Notes: generated from the sequence alone by a model not told the origin. DNA of 64,000 nt from Amycolatopsis sp. (GCF_025464955.1 NZ_JAODNM010000126.1:1-64000), one strand, 5' to 3'; counted from the stretch's first letter, positions 29,382-38,408 are shown. Made by a program: numbers and translations.

Positions 29382-29395
29382 TATAACGTGTTCTA
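29382..29395. promoter_or_regulatory. KstR-type operator
   Basis: TATAACGTGTTCTA fits the KstR consensus TnnAACnnGTTnnA at every fixed position, and the flanks extend it to CTAGTTT. On the minus strand it overlaps the likely -10 (TATAGT) of the oxidoreductase gene. KstR is the TetR-type repressor of cholesterol catabolism genes in mycobacteria and rhodococci; its presence in this host is assumed. Confidence 0.6.
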
Positions 29396-29501
29396 GTTTT
29401 CCTGGCCAGGGATCAGCGGTAGGTGCGGCTCGTCACTTGGGGAACCCCAGACGGGCTGTCCGCGTTGTCCGGTTCAAGGGATCGAACAATCGGGAGTGAC
29501 C

Positions 29502-30335
29502 ATGGGCACGACGATCTTCCTCATCGTGCTTCTCGCGCTTGTCGTCGCCGGCGGCCTCTATCTCGTGAGGTCGCAGGCGAACGCCAAGCAGCAGAGGCTC
29601 GACGACGCCAAGGCCGACGCCCGACGCCTGGTGGAGCGGCTCGGCGGCCAGGTACTGAACATCGACGGCACGAATACCGCGTCCCAGCAGGCGATGGCCG
29701 ACGCGTCGGAGCGCTACAACGCCGCCGGGTCGCAGCTCGAGCAGGCGCAGACTGTCGAGCAGGCCAGGCTGGTGAAGGACACCGCGGTCGAGGGCCTGTA
29801 CTACGTCCGGGCCGCCAGGACCGCGATGGGCCTGGACCCCGGGCCCGCGCTGCCTGAGGACGCCGAGCGCGAGCGCGCAGGCAAGGTTTCCGAGCATCGT
29901 CGCGTCGACGTCGAAGGCCAGACCTACGAAGCCTCGCCCGAGCCCGGCGAGGAAACGCCGCACTACTACCCGGGTGGCCGCGTCGCCGGTCGACCGGTGC
30001 CGCAGGGCTGGTACAGCGAGCCCTGGTGGAAGCCGGCGCTCGTCGCCGGCGCCTGGGGCATCGGTTCGATGTTCCTGTTCAGCGCGATGTTCTCCGGCAT
30101 GGGCGGAATCGCCAGCGCATCGGCCTGGGAATCGGGCTACGACGCCGGCCAGCAGGACGCTATCGACTCCGGTGACATGGGCGGCGACGGCGGCGACATG
30201 GGCGGCGGTGACGGAGGCGGGTTCGACGGCGGAGACGGCGGCGGGTTCGACAACGCGGGCTTCGACGGCGGCGGCTTCGACGGAGGCTTCGGCGGTGGCG
30301 GCTTCGACAACGGCGGAGGAGGCTTCGACTTCTGA
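29502..30335 (+). CDS. Membrane protein with Gly-rich C-terminal tail
   Basis: The product is 277 residues. The ATG at 29502 was preferred over the GTG at 29496 for spacing from CGGGAG. One N-terminal membrane helix (IFLIVLLALVVAGGLYLV) is followed by a helical coiled-coil-like region with NAAGSQLEQAQTVEQARLVK. A central WYSEPWWKPALVAGAWGIGS includes a second hydrophobic patch. A 60-residue tail of Gly/Asp/Phe repeats (GGGFDGG type) ends in FDF. A DUF1542-like membership is possible. The tail looks disordered or surface-exposed, and the function is unknown. Confidence 0.6.
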   Translation: MGTTIFLIVLLALVVAGGLYLVRSQANAKQQRLDDAKADARRLVERLGGQVLNIDGTNTASQQAMADASERYNAAGSQLEQAQTVEQARLVKDTAVEGLYYVRAARTAMGLDPGPALPEDAERERAGKVSEHRRVDVEGQTYEASPEPGEETPHYYPGGRVAGRPVPQGWYSEPWWKPALVAGAWGIGSMFLFSAMFSGMGGIASASAWESGYDAGQQDAIDSGDMGGDGGDMGGGDGGGFDGGDGGGFDNAGFDGGGFDGGFGGGGFDNGGGGFDF

Positions 30336-30336
30336 A

Positions 30337-30382
30337 CTCGTGAGTGTTCCCGCCGGTTAGACCCGGCGGGAACACTCACGAG
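30337..30382. terminator. Perfect 20-bp hairpin between convergent genes
   Basis: Arms 30337-30356 and 30363-30382 (CTCGTGAGTGTTCCCGCCGG and complement) with loop TTAGAC. It starts right after the Gly-rich protein's stop and includes the stop of nei on the other strand. The same layout recurs at 34941-34987. Confidence 0.85.
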
Positions 30383-31185
30383 AGCTGGCAGCTGGGGCAC
30401 CAGTACAGGTTCCGGCCGGCCAGGTTGGCGTGCGCCACCGGTGTTCCGCACACCAGGCACGGCTCGCCCGTGCGCCGGTAGACGTAGACCTCGCCGCCGT
30501 GCCGGTCGACACGCGGGGCACGGCCGGTGGCCTCGGGCAGGTGCTCGGGGGCGACGGTGTCGATCCGGCCGATGCGGACTCCCTCCCGCATCAGCCCGAC
30601 GAGGTCGGCCCAGATGTCTGTCCACAGTGCCCGGTCGAGCGACGTCCCCGGGATCATCGGCGCGACGCCGTGTCGGAACAGCACTTCGGCCCGGTAGACG
30701 TTGCCGACACCGGCGAGCACGGTCTGGTCCATCAGCAACGCGGCGAGGGAAGTCCGGGAGCAGGAAATGCGTTCCCACGCCAGGTCCGGCCGGGCGTCCT
30801 TGCGCAGCGGGTCCGGGCCCAGCCGCGCCTTGATCGCGTCGACCTGGCTGGGGTCGATCAGCTCACACCGGTTGGGCCCGCGCAGGTCCGTCCAATGTGT
30901 ACCGCCGACCAGCCGCATCCGGACCTGCCCGATGGGCTCGGTGTCCGGCAGCTTCGTCTCGGTGAACGTGCCGTACAGACCGAGGTGAACGTGGATCGTC
31001 CCCTGTGGACCGTAGTGGTGGAACAGGTGCTTGCCGTACGCCTCGGCGCCGACGAGCACGTGACCGTCCACAACGGACGCGTCGGCGGTGAAGCGCCCTT
31101 GCGGGCTCGTGACGGCGACCGGTTTGCCACCGTAACGACGTTTGTGCAGCCGGGCGAGGCGGTGGAGCGTGTGCCCCTCGGGCAT
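30376..31185 (-). CDS. Endonuclease VIII-like DNA glycosylase (Fpg/Nei family)
   Basis: The product is 269 residues. MPEGHTLHRLARLH at the N-terminus provides the catalytic Pro2 and Glu3. LAALLMDQTVLAGVGNVYRA is the helix-two-turn-helix. The C-terminal zinc finger is EPCLVCGTPV...LYWCPSCQ. It removes oxidised bases and nicks the strand by beta/delta elimination. It overlaps rpiB by one base (TGATG), as in the Rv2464c-Rv2465c pair I recall from M. tuberculosis. Confidence 0.9.
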   Translation of the reverse strand: MPEGHTLHRLARLHKRRYGGKPVAVTSPQGRFTADASVVDGHVLVGAEAYGKHLFHHYGPQGTIHVHLGLYGTFTETKLPDTEPIGQVRMRLVGGTHWTDLRGPNRCELIDPSQVDAIKARLGPDPLRKDARPDLAWERISCSRTSLAALLMDQTVLAGVGNVYRAEVLFRHGVAPMIPGTSLDRALWTDIWADLVGLMREGVRIGRIDTVAPEHLPEATGRAPRVDRHGGEVYVYRRTGEPCLVCGTPVAHANLAGRNLYWCPSCQLS

Positions 31186-31658
31186 CAGGCCTCCGGCAGC
31201 GGCGGCGGGTTGCCCGTGCGCTCGTAGTCCAGGAGCTGCTCGATCCGGCGCGCGTGGCGCGGCTCGGGCGAGGGCTCGGTCGCGAGGAACGCCTCGACGA
31301 TCGCGACGGCCTCGTCGACCGTGTGCATCCGCGCACCGACGCCGACGACCTGCGCGTGGTTGTGCTGACGCGACAGCTGGGCGATCTCGGGCTTCCAGGC
31401 GAGCGCCGCCCGGATGCCGGGCACCTTGTTGGCGGCGATCTGCTCGCCGTTGCCGGAGCCGCCGATGACGACACCGAGGCTGCCCTCGTCGGCCACGACG
31501 CGGCGCGCGGCCTCGACACAGTAGGCCGGGTAGTCGTCCTCCGCGTCGTAAACCCGCGGACCGACGTCGGTCACGTCGTGGCCCTGCCCCTTGAGGTGGT
31601 CCACCAGGTGGTTCTTGAGCTCGAAGCCGGCATGGTCGGATCCCAGATAAACACGCAC
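31185..31658 (-). CDS. Ribose-5-phosphate isomerase B
   Basis: The product is 157 residues from a GTG at 31658 giving VRVYLGSDHAGFELK. Typical RpiB marks follow: DYPAYCVEAARRVV, GVVIGGSGNGEQIAANKVPG, IRAALAWKPEIAQLSRQHNH, VGVGARMH. It interconverts ribose-5-phosphate and ribulose-5-phosphate in the pentose phosphate pathway. No Shine-Dalgarno is visible, so a leaderless transcript is possible. It is divergent from comB with a 45-bp gap. Confidence 0.9.
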   Translation of the reverse strand: MRVYLGSDHAGFELKNHLVDHLKGQGHDVTDVGPRVYDAEDDYPAYCVEAARRVVADEGSLGVVIGGSGNGEQIAANKVPGIRAALAWKPEIAQLSRQHNHAQVVGVGARMHTVDEAVAIVEAFLATEPSPEPRHARRIEQLLDYERTGNPPPLPEA

Positions 31659-31703
31659 GAAAAGGAGTGTGCCATCCGAGGTGGGTCCCGGCATGATGTG
31701 GGG

Positions 31704-32450
31704 GTGGACATCTGGGGGCAAGCCGGCAACGACGTCCGGCTCGAATGGGGATCGGACGGGGTCGCCACACTCGGAAGCGTTTGCGCAGTGCTGGTCGTGG
31801 TCGACGTGCTGTCGTTCGGTACGACGGTCGACCTGGTCGTCGGCAACGGCAGCCAGGTCCTGCCGTTGCGCTGGCGCGACGAGCAGGCCGCTGAGGCCGC
31901 GAGCGCCGCCGGAGCGGTGCTGGCCGGGGCCAGGGACTGGACACTGCGGCCGTCATCGGTGGTGACGATGCCGCCGTCGATGCTGTTCGGACTGCCGTCG
32001 CCGAACGGAGCGACCCTCTGTTCGGCTGCCGCGGAAACCGGTGCGCACGTCTTCGCCGGCTGCCTGCGCAACGCCTCCGCGGTGGCCGAAGCGGCTCATG
32101 ACGTGGCCGGAAGCGCCGCGATCGGGGTGATTCCCGGCGGCGAGCGCTGGGGCGTGAACATGTTCAGCACGACGACGGACGCACTCGGACCGCTCCGGCC
32201 GTGCGTCGAAGACCAACTCGGCGCGGGGGCGATCGTGGCGGCTTTGCGCACACTCGGCCGCTCGGTGTCGGCGGAGGCCCAGCTGGCGGCGTCGGCGTAC
32301 GCCGCCACGGACATCCGGACGACGTTGCCGGACTGTTCGTCCGGTCGCGAGCTGATCGCGGCAGGTCACGCCGGTGACGTCGAACTCGCGTCCCATGTCG
32401 ACATCAGCACAGCCGCTCCACGACTGATCGAAGGAGTGCTCCGCGGATGA
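31704..32450 (+). CDS. 2-phosphosulfolactate phosphatase family protein
   Basis: The product is 248 residues from a GTG at 31704 (a GTG at 31698 is also possible). ComB-like features are VRLEWGSDGV near the start, VLVVVDVLSFGTTVDLVV, LPSPNGATLC, HVFAGCLRNASAVAEAA, and GVIPGGERW. In methanogens ComB serves coenzyme M synthesis; in actinobacteria the substrate is uncertain. Its stop overlaps the start of the metallo-hydrolase gene (ATGA), so the two are coupled. Confidence 0.8.
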   Translation: MDIWGQAGNDVRLEWGSDGVATLGSVCAVLVVVDVLSFGTTVDLVVGNGSQVLPLRWRDEQAAEAASAAGAVLAGARDWTLRPSSVVTMPPSMLFGLPSPNGATLCSAAAETGAHVFAGCLRNASAVAEAAHDVAGSAAIGVIPGGERWGVNMFSTTTDALGPLRPCVEDQLGAGAIVAALRTLGRSVSAEAQLAASAYAATDIRTTLPDCSSGRELIAAGHAGDVELASHVDISTAAPRLIEGVLRG

Positions 32451-33268
32451 CGGACGGACGTTGGATCGACCTCGCCGAAGGCGTCTACTCGCGGCGCTAT
32501 CCCGAACTCGACCTGACGATCGGGCTGGTAGTCGGCTCGTCCGGCTGCCTGGTCGTCGACACGCGCGGCGACGTCGGGCAGGGCACGGAGCTCGCCGCGG
32601 CGGTACGCGAGCTCACGAGCCTGCCGTGGACCGTCGTCTACACCCACGCGCACTTCGACCACTGCTTCGGGACGACACCGTTCCTCCCCTGCGACGTCTG
32701 GGCCCACGAGGCCTGCGTCGCCGAACTCACGACCTACGGCGAGCAGGCCCGCGGGAAACGTGCTGCGTCCTACCGCGCCGAAGGCAAGACAACGATCGCC
32801 GACGACCTCGACCGCACCACGATCGAACTGCCCGGCAAGGTCTTCGCCGACGAAGCGGTGCTCGACCTCGGCGGCCGGCGGGTCGTGCTGCGCCACGTGG
32901 GGAAGGCGCACACCGACCACGACGTCCTCGTGCACGTCCCCGACGCTGGTGTCGTCTTCGCCGGCGACGTCGTCGAGAACGCCCCGGCAGGGTTCAGCGC
33001 CGAGTCGTTCGGCGTCGACAACGACCTCGGCAGCTGGCCGGGCGTGCTCGCCGCGATCGAGGCCATGGGGGCGCAGACGGTCGTTCCCGGCCACGGTGAA
33101 CCCGTCGACGTGGCGTTCGTCACGGACCAGCGCGAGAAGCTCACCGAGCTGGCCGAGCTGCACGCCCGAGTCCGCACCAAGGAACTGACCGAGGAGGATG
33201 CGGTGGCCCGCTCCCGCTATCCCGAAGACGTCACCCGCGCGGCCCTCGGCGTGCCGGCCGCCGGTTGA
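32447..33268 (+). CDS. Metallo-beta-lactamase-fold hydrolase
   Basis: The product is 273 residues. The metal-binding motif is THAHFDHCFG (about residues 66-75), with further ligands in VGKAHTDHDVLVHV, VFAGDVVEN and VVPGHGEPVD. Family members hydrolyse thioesters, lactams or other esters with two zinc or iron ions. The substrate is not readable. It is translationally coupled to the ComB-like gene. Confidence 0.8.
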   Translation: MTDGRWIDLAEGVYSRRYPELDLTIGLVVGSSGCLVVDTRGDVGQGTELAAAVRELTSLPWTVVYTHAHFDHCFGTTPFLPCDVWAHEACVAELTTYGEQARGKRAASYRAEGKTTIADDLDRTTIELPGKVFADEAVLDLGGRRVVLRHVGKAHTDHDVLVHVPDAGVVFAGDVVENAPAGFSAESFGVDNDLGSWPGVLAAIEAMGAQTVVPGHGEPVDVAFVTDQREKLTELAELHARVRTKELTEEDAVARSRYPEDVTRAALGVPAAG

Positions 33269-33329
33269 GCACAGGTGGCGTCGGCGAGCGCCAAGCCACG
33301 ACAAGGTAAATTCAGAGTGTGACCCGAAC

Positions 33330-34940
33330 ATGACCGCGGCCAGTTCCGCAGACCCGTCGACCGAAGTGACACGGGAAGCCGGCCGTCGTCGTACCTTCGC
33401 GGTGATCAGCCATCCCGACGCGGGCAAGTCCACCCTGACCGAGGCCCTCGCGCTGCACGCCAAGGCCATCACGAGCGCCGGCGCCGTGCACGGCAAGGCC
33501 AACCGCGCGGGCGTGGTGTCCGACTGGATGGAAATGGAGCAGGCCCGAGGGATCTCGATCACCTCGGCCGCGCTGCAGTTCTCCTACGGCGACTCCGTGA
33601 TCAACCTGGTCGACACCCCCGGCCACGCGGACTTCTCCGAGGACACCTACCGCGTGCTCACCGCGGTCGACTCCGCGGTGATGCTCATCGACGCCGCCAA
33701 GGGCCTCGAACCGCAGACGCTGAAGCTGTTCGACGTCTGCCGGTACCGCGGGATCCCGGTGATCACCTTCATCAACAAGTGGGACCGTCCTGGCCGCGAG
33801 GCCCTGGAGCTGTGCGACGAGCTGCAGGAACGGATCGGCCTGCAGCCGATGCCGCTGACCTGGCCCGTCGGCCACGCGGGGCACTTCCGCGGCGTCCTCG
33901 ACCGCGCCGACGGCAACTTCGTCCGCTTCCAGCGCACAGCCGGCGGCGCGACGGCCGCCCCCGAGGAGCGCATCGCCCCCGAGCGCGCCGAAGCCGAAGA
34001 AGGTGACGACTGGGTCCGCGCGTACGAGGAGTCCGAGCTTCTCGCGGAGTCGGGCGGCGAGTTCGACGTCGACAAGTTCTACGCGGCCACGGCCACGCCG
34101 GTCCTCTTCGGCGCGGCGGTGACCAACTTCGGCGTCCGGCATCTGCTGGACCTGCTCGCCGAGCTGGCGCCCAAGCCGGAGCCGCGGCTCGACGAGGACA
34201 AGAACCCGCGCGAGCTCGACACGCCCTTCTCCGCGTTCGTGTTCAAGGTGCAGACCGGCATGGACTCCGCCCACCGCGACCAGGTCGCGTTCGCGCGGGT
34301 CTGCTCCGGGATGTTCGAGCGCGGCATGGTCGTGATGAACTCGACCACGAACAAGCCGTTCGCGACGAAGTACGCGCAGCAGGTGTTCGGGCAGCAGCGT
34401 TCCACGGTGGATGTCGCCTACCCCGGTGACGTCGTCGGCCTGATCAACGCGTCCGCGCTGCGTGTCGGGGACACGCTGTACGACGGCAAGCCGCCGGTGC
34501 GCTTCCCCAAGCTGCCCAGCTTCGCGCCGGCGCACTTCGCGGTCGCCAGGCCGAAGGACCTCAGCCGCGTCAAGCACTTCCGCAAGGGCATCGAGCAGCT
34601 CGGCGCCGAAGGTGTCGTGCAGTTGCTGCGATCCGATCGGCGAGGCGACGGCACGCCCGTACTCGCCGCCGTCGGCCCGCTGCAGTTCGAGGTCGCGTCG
34701 CACCGGCTCGAAGTCGAGTTCAAGTCCCCGGCGATCCTCGACGTGCTCCCTTACGCGACCGTGCGCCGCCTCGCCGATCCGGCGCAGCGGCCCATCGTCG
34801 ACGGCGGTCGCAACAGCGAGGTCCTCGTCCGCGGCGACGGCGAGCTGCTGGCCCTGTTCGGCAGTGACATGGTCATGCGCGTGATGCAGCGGATGAACCC
34901 GGAGCTGGTGCTCGAATCCCTCGTCGCCGAAGCCGACTGA
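33330..34940 (+). CDS. Peptide chain release factor 3
   Basis: The product is 536 residues from the ATG at 33330; the frame is open upstream but lacks a start signal. GTPase motifs are FAVISHPDAGKSTLTEAL (G1), ARGISITSAALQF (G2), LVDTPGHADFSEDTYRVL (G3) and FINKWDRPGREAL (G4). The RF3-type C-terminal domains follow (VQLLRSDRRGDGTPVLAAVG). RF3 releases RF1/RF2 from the ribosome after termination. It is single, with a strong hairpin after it. Confidence 0.9.
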   Translation: MTAASSADPSTEVTREAGRRRTFAVISHPDAGKSTLTEALALHAKAITSAGAVHGKANRAGVVSDWMEMEQARGISITSAALQFSYGDSVINLVDTPGHADFSEDTYRVLTAVDSAVMLIDAAKGLEPQTLKLFDVCRYRGIPVITFINKWDRPGREALELCDELQERIGLQPMPLTWPVGHAGHFRGVLDRADGNFVRFQRTAGGATAAPEERIAPERAEAEEGDDWVRAYEESELLAESGGEFDVDKFYAATATPVLFGAAVTNFGVRHLLDLLAELAPKPEPRLDEDKNPRELDTPFSAFVFKVQTGMDSAHRDQVAFARVCSGMFERGMVVMNSTTNKPFATKYAQQVFGQQRSTVDVAYPGDVVGLINASALRVGDTLYDGKPPVRFPKLPSFAPAHFAVARPKDLSRVKHFRKGIEQLGAEGVVQLLRSDRRGDGTPVLAAVGPLQFEVASHRLEVEFKSPAILDVLPYATVRRLADPAQRPIVDGGRNSEVLVRGDGELLALFGSDMVMRVMQRMNPELVLESLVAEAD

Positions 34941-34987
34941 CTCGTGAGCGTTCCGGCCGGTTAGAACCCGGCCGGAACGCTCACGAG
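34941..34987. terminator. Perfect 20-bp hairpin after prfC
   Basis: Arms 34941-34960 and 34968-34987 (CTCGTGAGCGTTCCGGCCGG and complement), loop TTAGAAC. The arm start and loop start copy the hairpin at 30337-30382. It serves prfC and the convergent Rv2466c-like gene. Confidence 0.85.
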
Positions 34988-34990
34988 GCG

Positions 34991-35608
34991 TTACTTGAAG
35001 TTCAGGTCGCCGGTGCGGGTCCGCTTGAGCTCGAAGAAGTCCGGGTAGCTGGCGAGCGCGCGGGCGCCGTCGAACACCTTCAGCGCGTCCTCGCCACGGG
35101 GGATCGAGCTGAGCACGGGGCCGAAGAAGGCGACGCCGTCGATGTGGATGGTCGGCGTGCCGACGTCCATGCCGACCGGGTCCATGCCCTCGTGGTGGCT
35201 CTTGCTGAGCGCCTCGTCGTACTCGGTCGAGTTCGCGGCCTCGAACAGCTCAGGCGCACCAACGGCTTCGAGTGCTTCCTTGATGACCTGGTCACGGTCC
35301 TTGTTGCCGTCGTTGTGGAAACGCGTGCCGAACTCCGTGTAGTACTGGCGGACGGCGTCCTGGCCCTTGTGCTGCGCCAGCGCGACGGCGACGCGCACCG
35401 GGCCCCAGCCCTGCGCCAGGAGCTCCTTGTACTGCTCGGGCAGTTCGTCCCGGCCGCTGTTGAGCAGTGACAGGCTCATCACGCGGAAGTTCAGGTCGAG
35501 ATCGCGCTGCTTTTCGACGTCGAGGATCCACCGTGAGGTGATCCAGGCGAACGGACAGATCGGGTCGAAATAGAAGTCGACCTTCACGGTCTCTGAACTG
35601 GCGGTCAT
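34991..35608 (-). CDS. DsbA-fold protein, Rv2466c (mycothiol-linked) family
   Basis: The product is 205 residues from the ATG at 35608 behind CGAGGAGATACCG. The DsbA-like thioredoxin fold shows FYFDPICPFAWITSRWILDV near the N-terminus and GTPTIHIDGVAFFGPVLSSI later, ending FFELKRTRTGDLNFK. Rv2466c of M. tuberculosis, as I recall, has CPWC at this place; here the second Cys is Ala (CPFA). The enzyme may work by a one-cysteine mechanism with mycothiol. It is divergent from pepN, as in mycobacteria. Confidence 0.8.
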   Translation of the reverse strand: MTASSETVKVDFYFDPICPFAWITSRWILDVEKQRDLDLNFRVMSLSLLNSGRDELPEQYKELLAQGWGPVRVAVALAQHKGQDAVRQYYTEFGTRFHNDGNKDRDQVIKEALEAVGAPELFEAANSTEYDEALSKSHHEGMDPVGMDVGTPTIHIDGVAFFGPVLSSIPRGEDALKVFDGARALASYPDFFELKRTRTGDLNFK

Positions 35609-35784
35609 CGGTATCTCCTCGTAGCGGAAGCTCAGATTCAGGTGAGCCACTGGCCCCTACAGCGCCGCAACGCCGGGAGCGGGACGCTTGTTCCCATCGT
35701 CGGCGGCGTGTCGTCCATGATTGGATGCCAGGAGTACGCCGTAGGCGACAACCGATGCCACTAACCAGACAACCAGAGGTGCCC

Positions 35785-38364
35785 GTGCCCGCCCCGAACC
35801 TGACCCGCGACCAAGCCAAGCAGCGCGCCGAGCTGCTGGACGTCGAGTCCTACGACATCGAACTCGACGTGACGGACGGCCGCGGTGGTCCTGGTGAGAA
35901 GACATTCCAATCGACCACGAGGATCCGCTTCTCGAGCAAGCACGCCGGTCGGTCGTCCTGGGTCGACATCGTCGCCGAAGCCGTGCGCTCGGCGAACCTG
36001 AACGGGACCGAACTCGACGTCAGCACCTACGTCGAGGACAACGGCGTCGCACTGCCGGAGATCGCCGAGTCCAACGAGCTCGTCGTCCACGCCGACTGCC
36101 GCTACATGAACACCGGTGAAGGGCTGCACCGGTTCGTCGACCCGGTCGACGACGGCGTGTACCTCTACAGCCAGTTCGAGACCGCGGACGCCAAGCGCAT
36201 GTTCGCCTGCTTCGACCAGCCGGACCTGAAGTCGGTCTACCGGCTCACCGTCACCGCGCCGCGCGAGTGGAAGCTCATTTCCAACACCCTCGCCGAGTCG
36301 TCGGAAGAAACCCCCGAGGGCGCGGTCAAGACCGTTTTCAAGGTGTCCGAACGGCTTTCGACCTATCTGGTCGCGCTGATCGCCGGGCCGTTCGCTGAAT
36401 GGCGCGACGAGTATCGCGAGCAGACCGACACCGGGGACCTGGTCATCCCGCTGGGCGTCTACTGCCGTGCCTCACTCGCCGAACACATGGACGCCGACCG
36501 GTTGTTCGCCGAGACCAAGCAGGGTTTCGGTTTCTACCACCGTACTTTCGCCACGCCGTATCCGTTTTCCAAGTACGACCAGCTGTTCGTCCCGGAGTTC
36601 AACGCAGGCGCCATGGAGAACGCGGGCGCGGTGACCTTCCTCGAGGACTACGTCTTCCGCAGTCGCGTCACCCGCTACTCCTACGAGCGCCGCGCCGAGA
36701 CACTGCTGCACGAGATGGCGCACATGTGGTTCGGCGACCTGGTCACCATGCGCTGGTGGGACGACCTGTGGCTGAACGAGTCGTTCGCGACGTTCGCCAG
36801 TGTGCTCGCGCAGGCGGAGGCGACCGAATACAAGAACGCGTGGACCAGCTTCGCGAACATCGAGAAATCCTGGGCGTACCGGCAGGATCAGCTGCCTTCG
36901 ACGCACCCGATCGCCGCGGACATCGTGGACCTGCACGCGGTCGAGGTGAACTTCGACGGCATCACCTACGCCAAGGGCGCCAGCGTCCTCAAGCAACTGG
37001 TCGCCTACGTCGGTCTCCAGCACTTCCTGGATGGACTGAAGGTCTACTTCGGCAAGCACGCCTGGGGCAACGCGACCCTGTCGGACCTGCTGTCCGCGCT
37101 GGAAGAGGCGTCCGGGCGGGACCTGTCGTGGTGGAGCGCGCAGTGGCTGGAGACGACCGGCCTCAACTCGCTCACGCCGCGCTACCAGCTCGATGCGGCA
37201 GGGAACTTCAGCTCCTTCGCCGTACTCCAGAGCGGCGCCAAGCCAGGCGCTGGTGAGCTGCGCACGCACCGCGTCGCCATCGGTATCTACGACGACGACG
37301 GCGCCGGGAAGCTCGTCCGCACCCAGCGAGTCGAGTTGGACGTCGACGGCGACCGCACCGAGGTGCCCGAGCTCGCCGGGGTCGCGGCGGGCAAGCTCGT
37401 GCTGGTCAACGACGACGACCTAACCTACTGCACGATGCGCCTCGACCCGGCTTCGCTGATCACGCTGATCGACCGCATCGGCGACATCACCGACCCGCTG
37501 CCGCGCACGCTGTGCTGGTCGGCGGCGTGGGAGATGACGCGGGAGGCCGAGCTCAAGGCCCGCGACTTCGTCACCCTCGTGCTGCGCGGGATCCACGCGG
37601 AGAGCGAAGTCGGTGTCGTCCAGCGGCTGCTGATGCAGGCGCAGACCGCGATCAACTCCTACGCGGACCAGACCTGGGCCCGTGAACAGGGCTGGCCGGC
37701 GTTCAGCGCGCGGCTGCTCGAGCTGGTACTGGCCGCGGAGCCGGGTTCCGACCACCAGCTGTCGTTCGTCAGTTCGCTGGCCGGTTCGGTGCTCGACGAC
37801 GCGACGACGTCGACCATCGCGGGCTGGCTGGACGGTTCCGCCCCGCTCGACGGCCTCACCGTCGACACAGACCTGCGCTGGCGGCTCTTGCACTCGCTGG
37901 TGGCCCACGGCAAGGCCGGCGAGGACGAGATCGACGCCGAGCTGGCCCGGGACAACACCTCGGCCGGACGACGTCACGCGGAACGCGCGCGGGCCTTACG
38001 GCCGACCCTGGAGGCCAAGGCGGACGCCTGGCAGCGCGCGGTCTACGACGACGCACTGCCCAACGCGGTGAGCGACTCGCTCATTTCCGGGTTCGCCCAT
38101 CCAGGTCAGAAGGCCATGCTCGGCGACTACGTCGGCAAGTACTTCGACGTGATCGACGAGGTCTGGCAGCGCCGGTCGAGCGAACGGGCCCAGCCGACCG
38201 TCATCGGGCTCTTCCCGTCCTGGGCGGTGGAACCCGGCACGGTCGAGGCGGCCGACGCGTGGCTCGCCACCGGACAGCCCGCCGCGCTCCTGCGGCTGGT
38301 TTCCGAAGGCCGGGCCGGCATCGTCCGCGCCCTCGCCGCACGCGAGTTCGACCAGCAGGCCTAG
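35785..38364 (+). CDS. Aminopeptidase N (M1 family)
   Basis: The product is 859 residues from a GTG at 35785 (CCAGAGGT upstream; an ATG at 35755 is an alternative). The M1 metallopeptidase marks are FNAGAMENAGAVTF (about residues 272-285), HEMAHMWFGD (about 308-317) and LNESFATFAS with the third zinc ligand. The C-terminal ERAP1-like helical domain is complete. It removes N-terminal residues from peptides in the cytoplasm. Confidence 0.93.
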   Translation: MPAPNLTRDQAKQRAELLDVESYDIELDVTDGRGGPGEKTFQSTTRIRFSSKHAGRSSWVDIVAEAVRSANLNGTELDVSTYVEDNGVALPEIAESNELVVHADCRYMNTGEGLHRFVDPVDDGVYLYSQFETADAKRMFACFDQPDLKSVYRLTVTAPREWKLISNTLAESSEETPEGAVKTVFKVSERLSTYLVALIAGPFAEWRDEYREQTDTGDLVIPLGVYCRASLAEHMDADRLFAETKQGFGFYHRTFATPYPFSKYDQLFVPEFNAGAMENAGAVTFLEDYVFRSRVTRYSYERRAETLLHEMAHMWFGDLVTMRWWDDLWLNESFATFASVLAQAEATEYKNAWTSFANIEKSWAYRQDQLPSTHPIAADIVDLHAVEVNFDGITYAKGASVLKQLVAYVGLQHFLDGLKVYFGKHAWGNATLSDLLSALEEASGRDLSWWSAQWLETTGLNSLTPRYQLDAAGNFSSFAVLQSGAKPGAGELRTHRVAIGIYDDDGAGKLVRTQRVELDVDGDRTEVPELAGVAAGKLVLVNDDDLTYCTMRLDPASLITLIDRIGDITDPLPRTLCWSAAWEMTREAELKARDFVTLVLRGIHAESEVGVVQRLLMQAQTAINSYADQTWAREQGWPAFSARLLELVLAAEPGSDHQLSFVSSLAGSVLDDATTSTIAGWLDGSAPLDGLTVDTDLRWRLLHSLVAHGKAGEDEIDAELARDNTSAGRRHAERARALRPTLEAKADAWQRAVYDDALPNAVSDSLISGFAHPGQKAMLGDYVGKYFDVIDEVWQRRSSERAQPTVIGLFPSWAVEPGTVEAADAWLATGQPAALLRLVSEGRAGIVRALAAREFDQQA

Positions 38365-38375
38365 CAGAGAACGCC

Positions 38376-38408
38376 GAGGGCCCCTTCCGCCGCGCGGAAG
38401 GGGCCCTC
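38376..38408. terminator. Bidirectional terminator hairpin after pepN
   Basis: Arms 38376-38390 and 38394-38408 (GAGGGCCCCTTCCGC / GCGGAAGGGGCCCTC) pair perfectly over 15 bp with a CGC loop, between the convergent pepN and DUF5130 genes. Confidence 0.85.
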
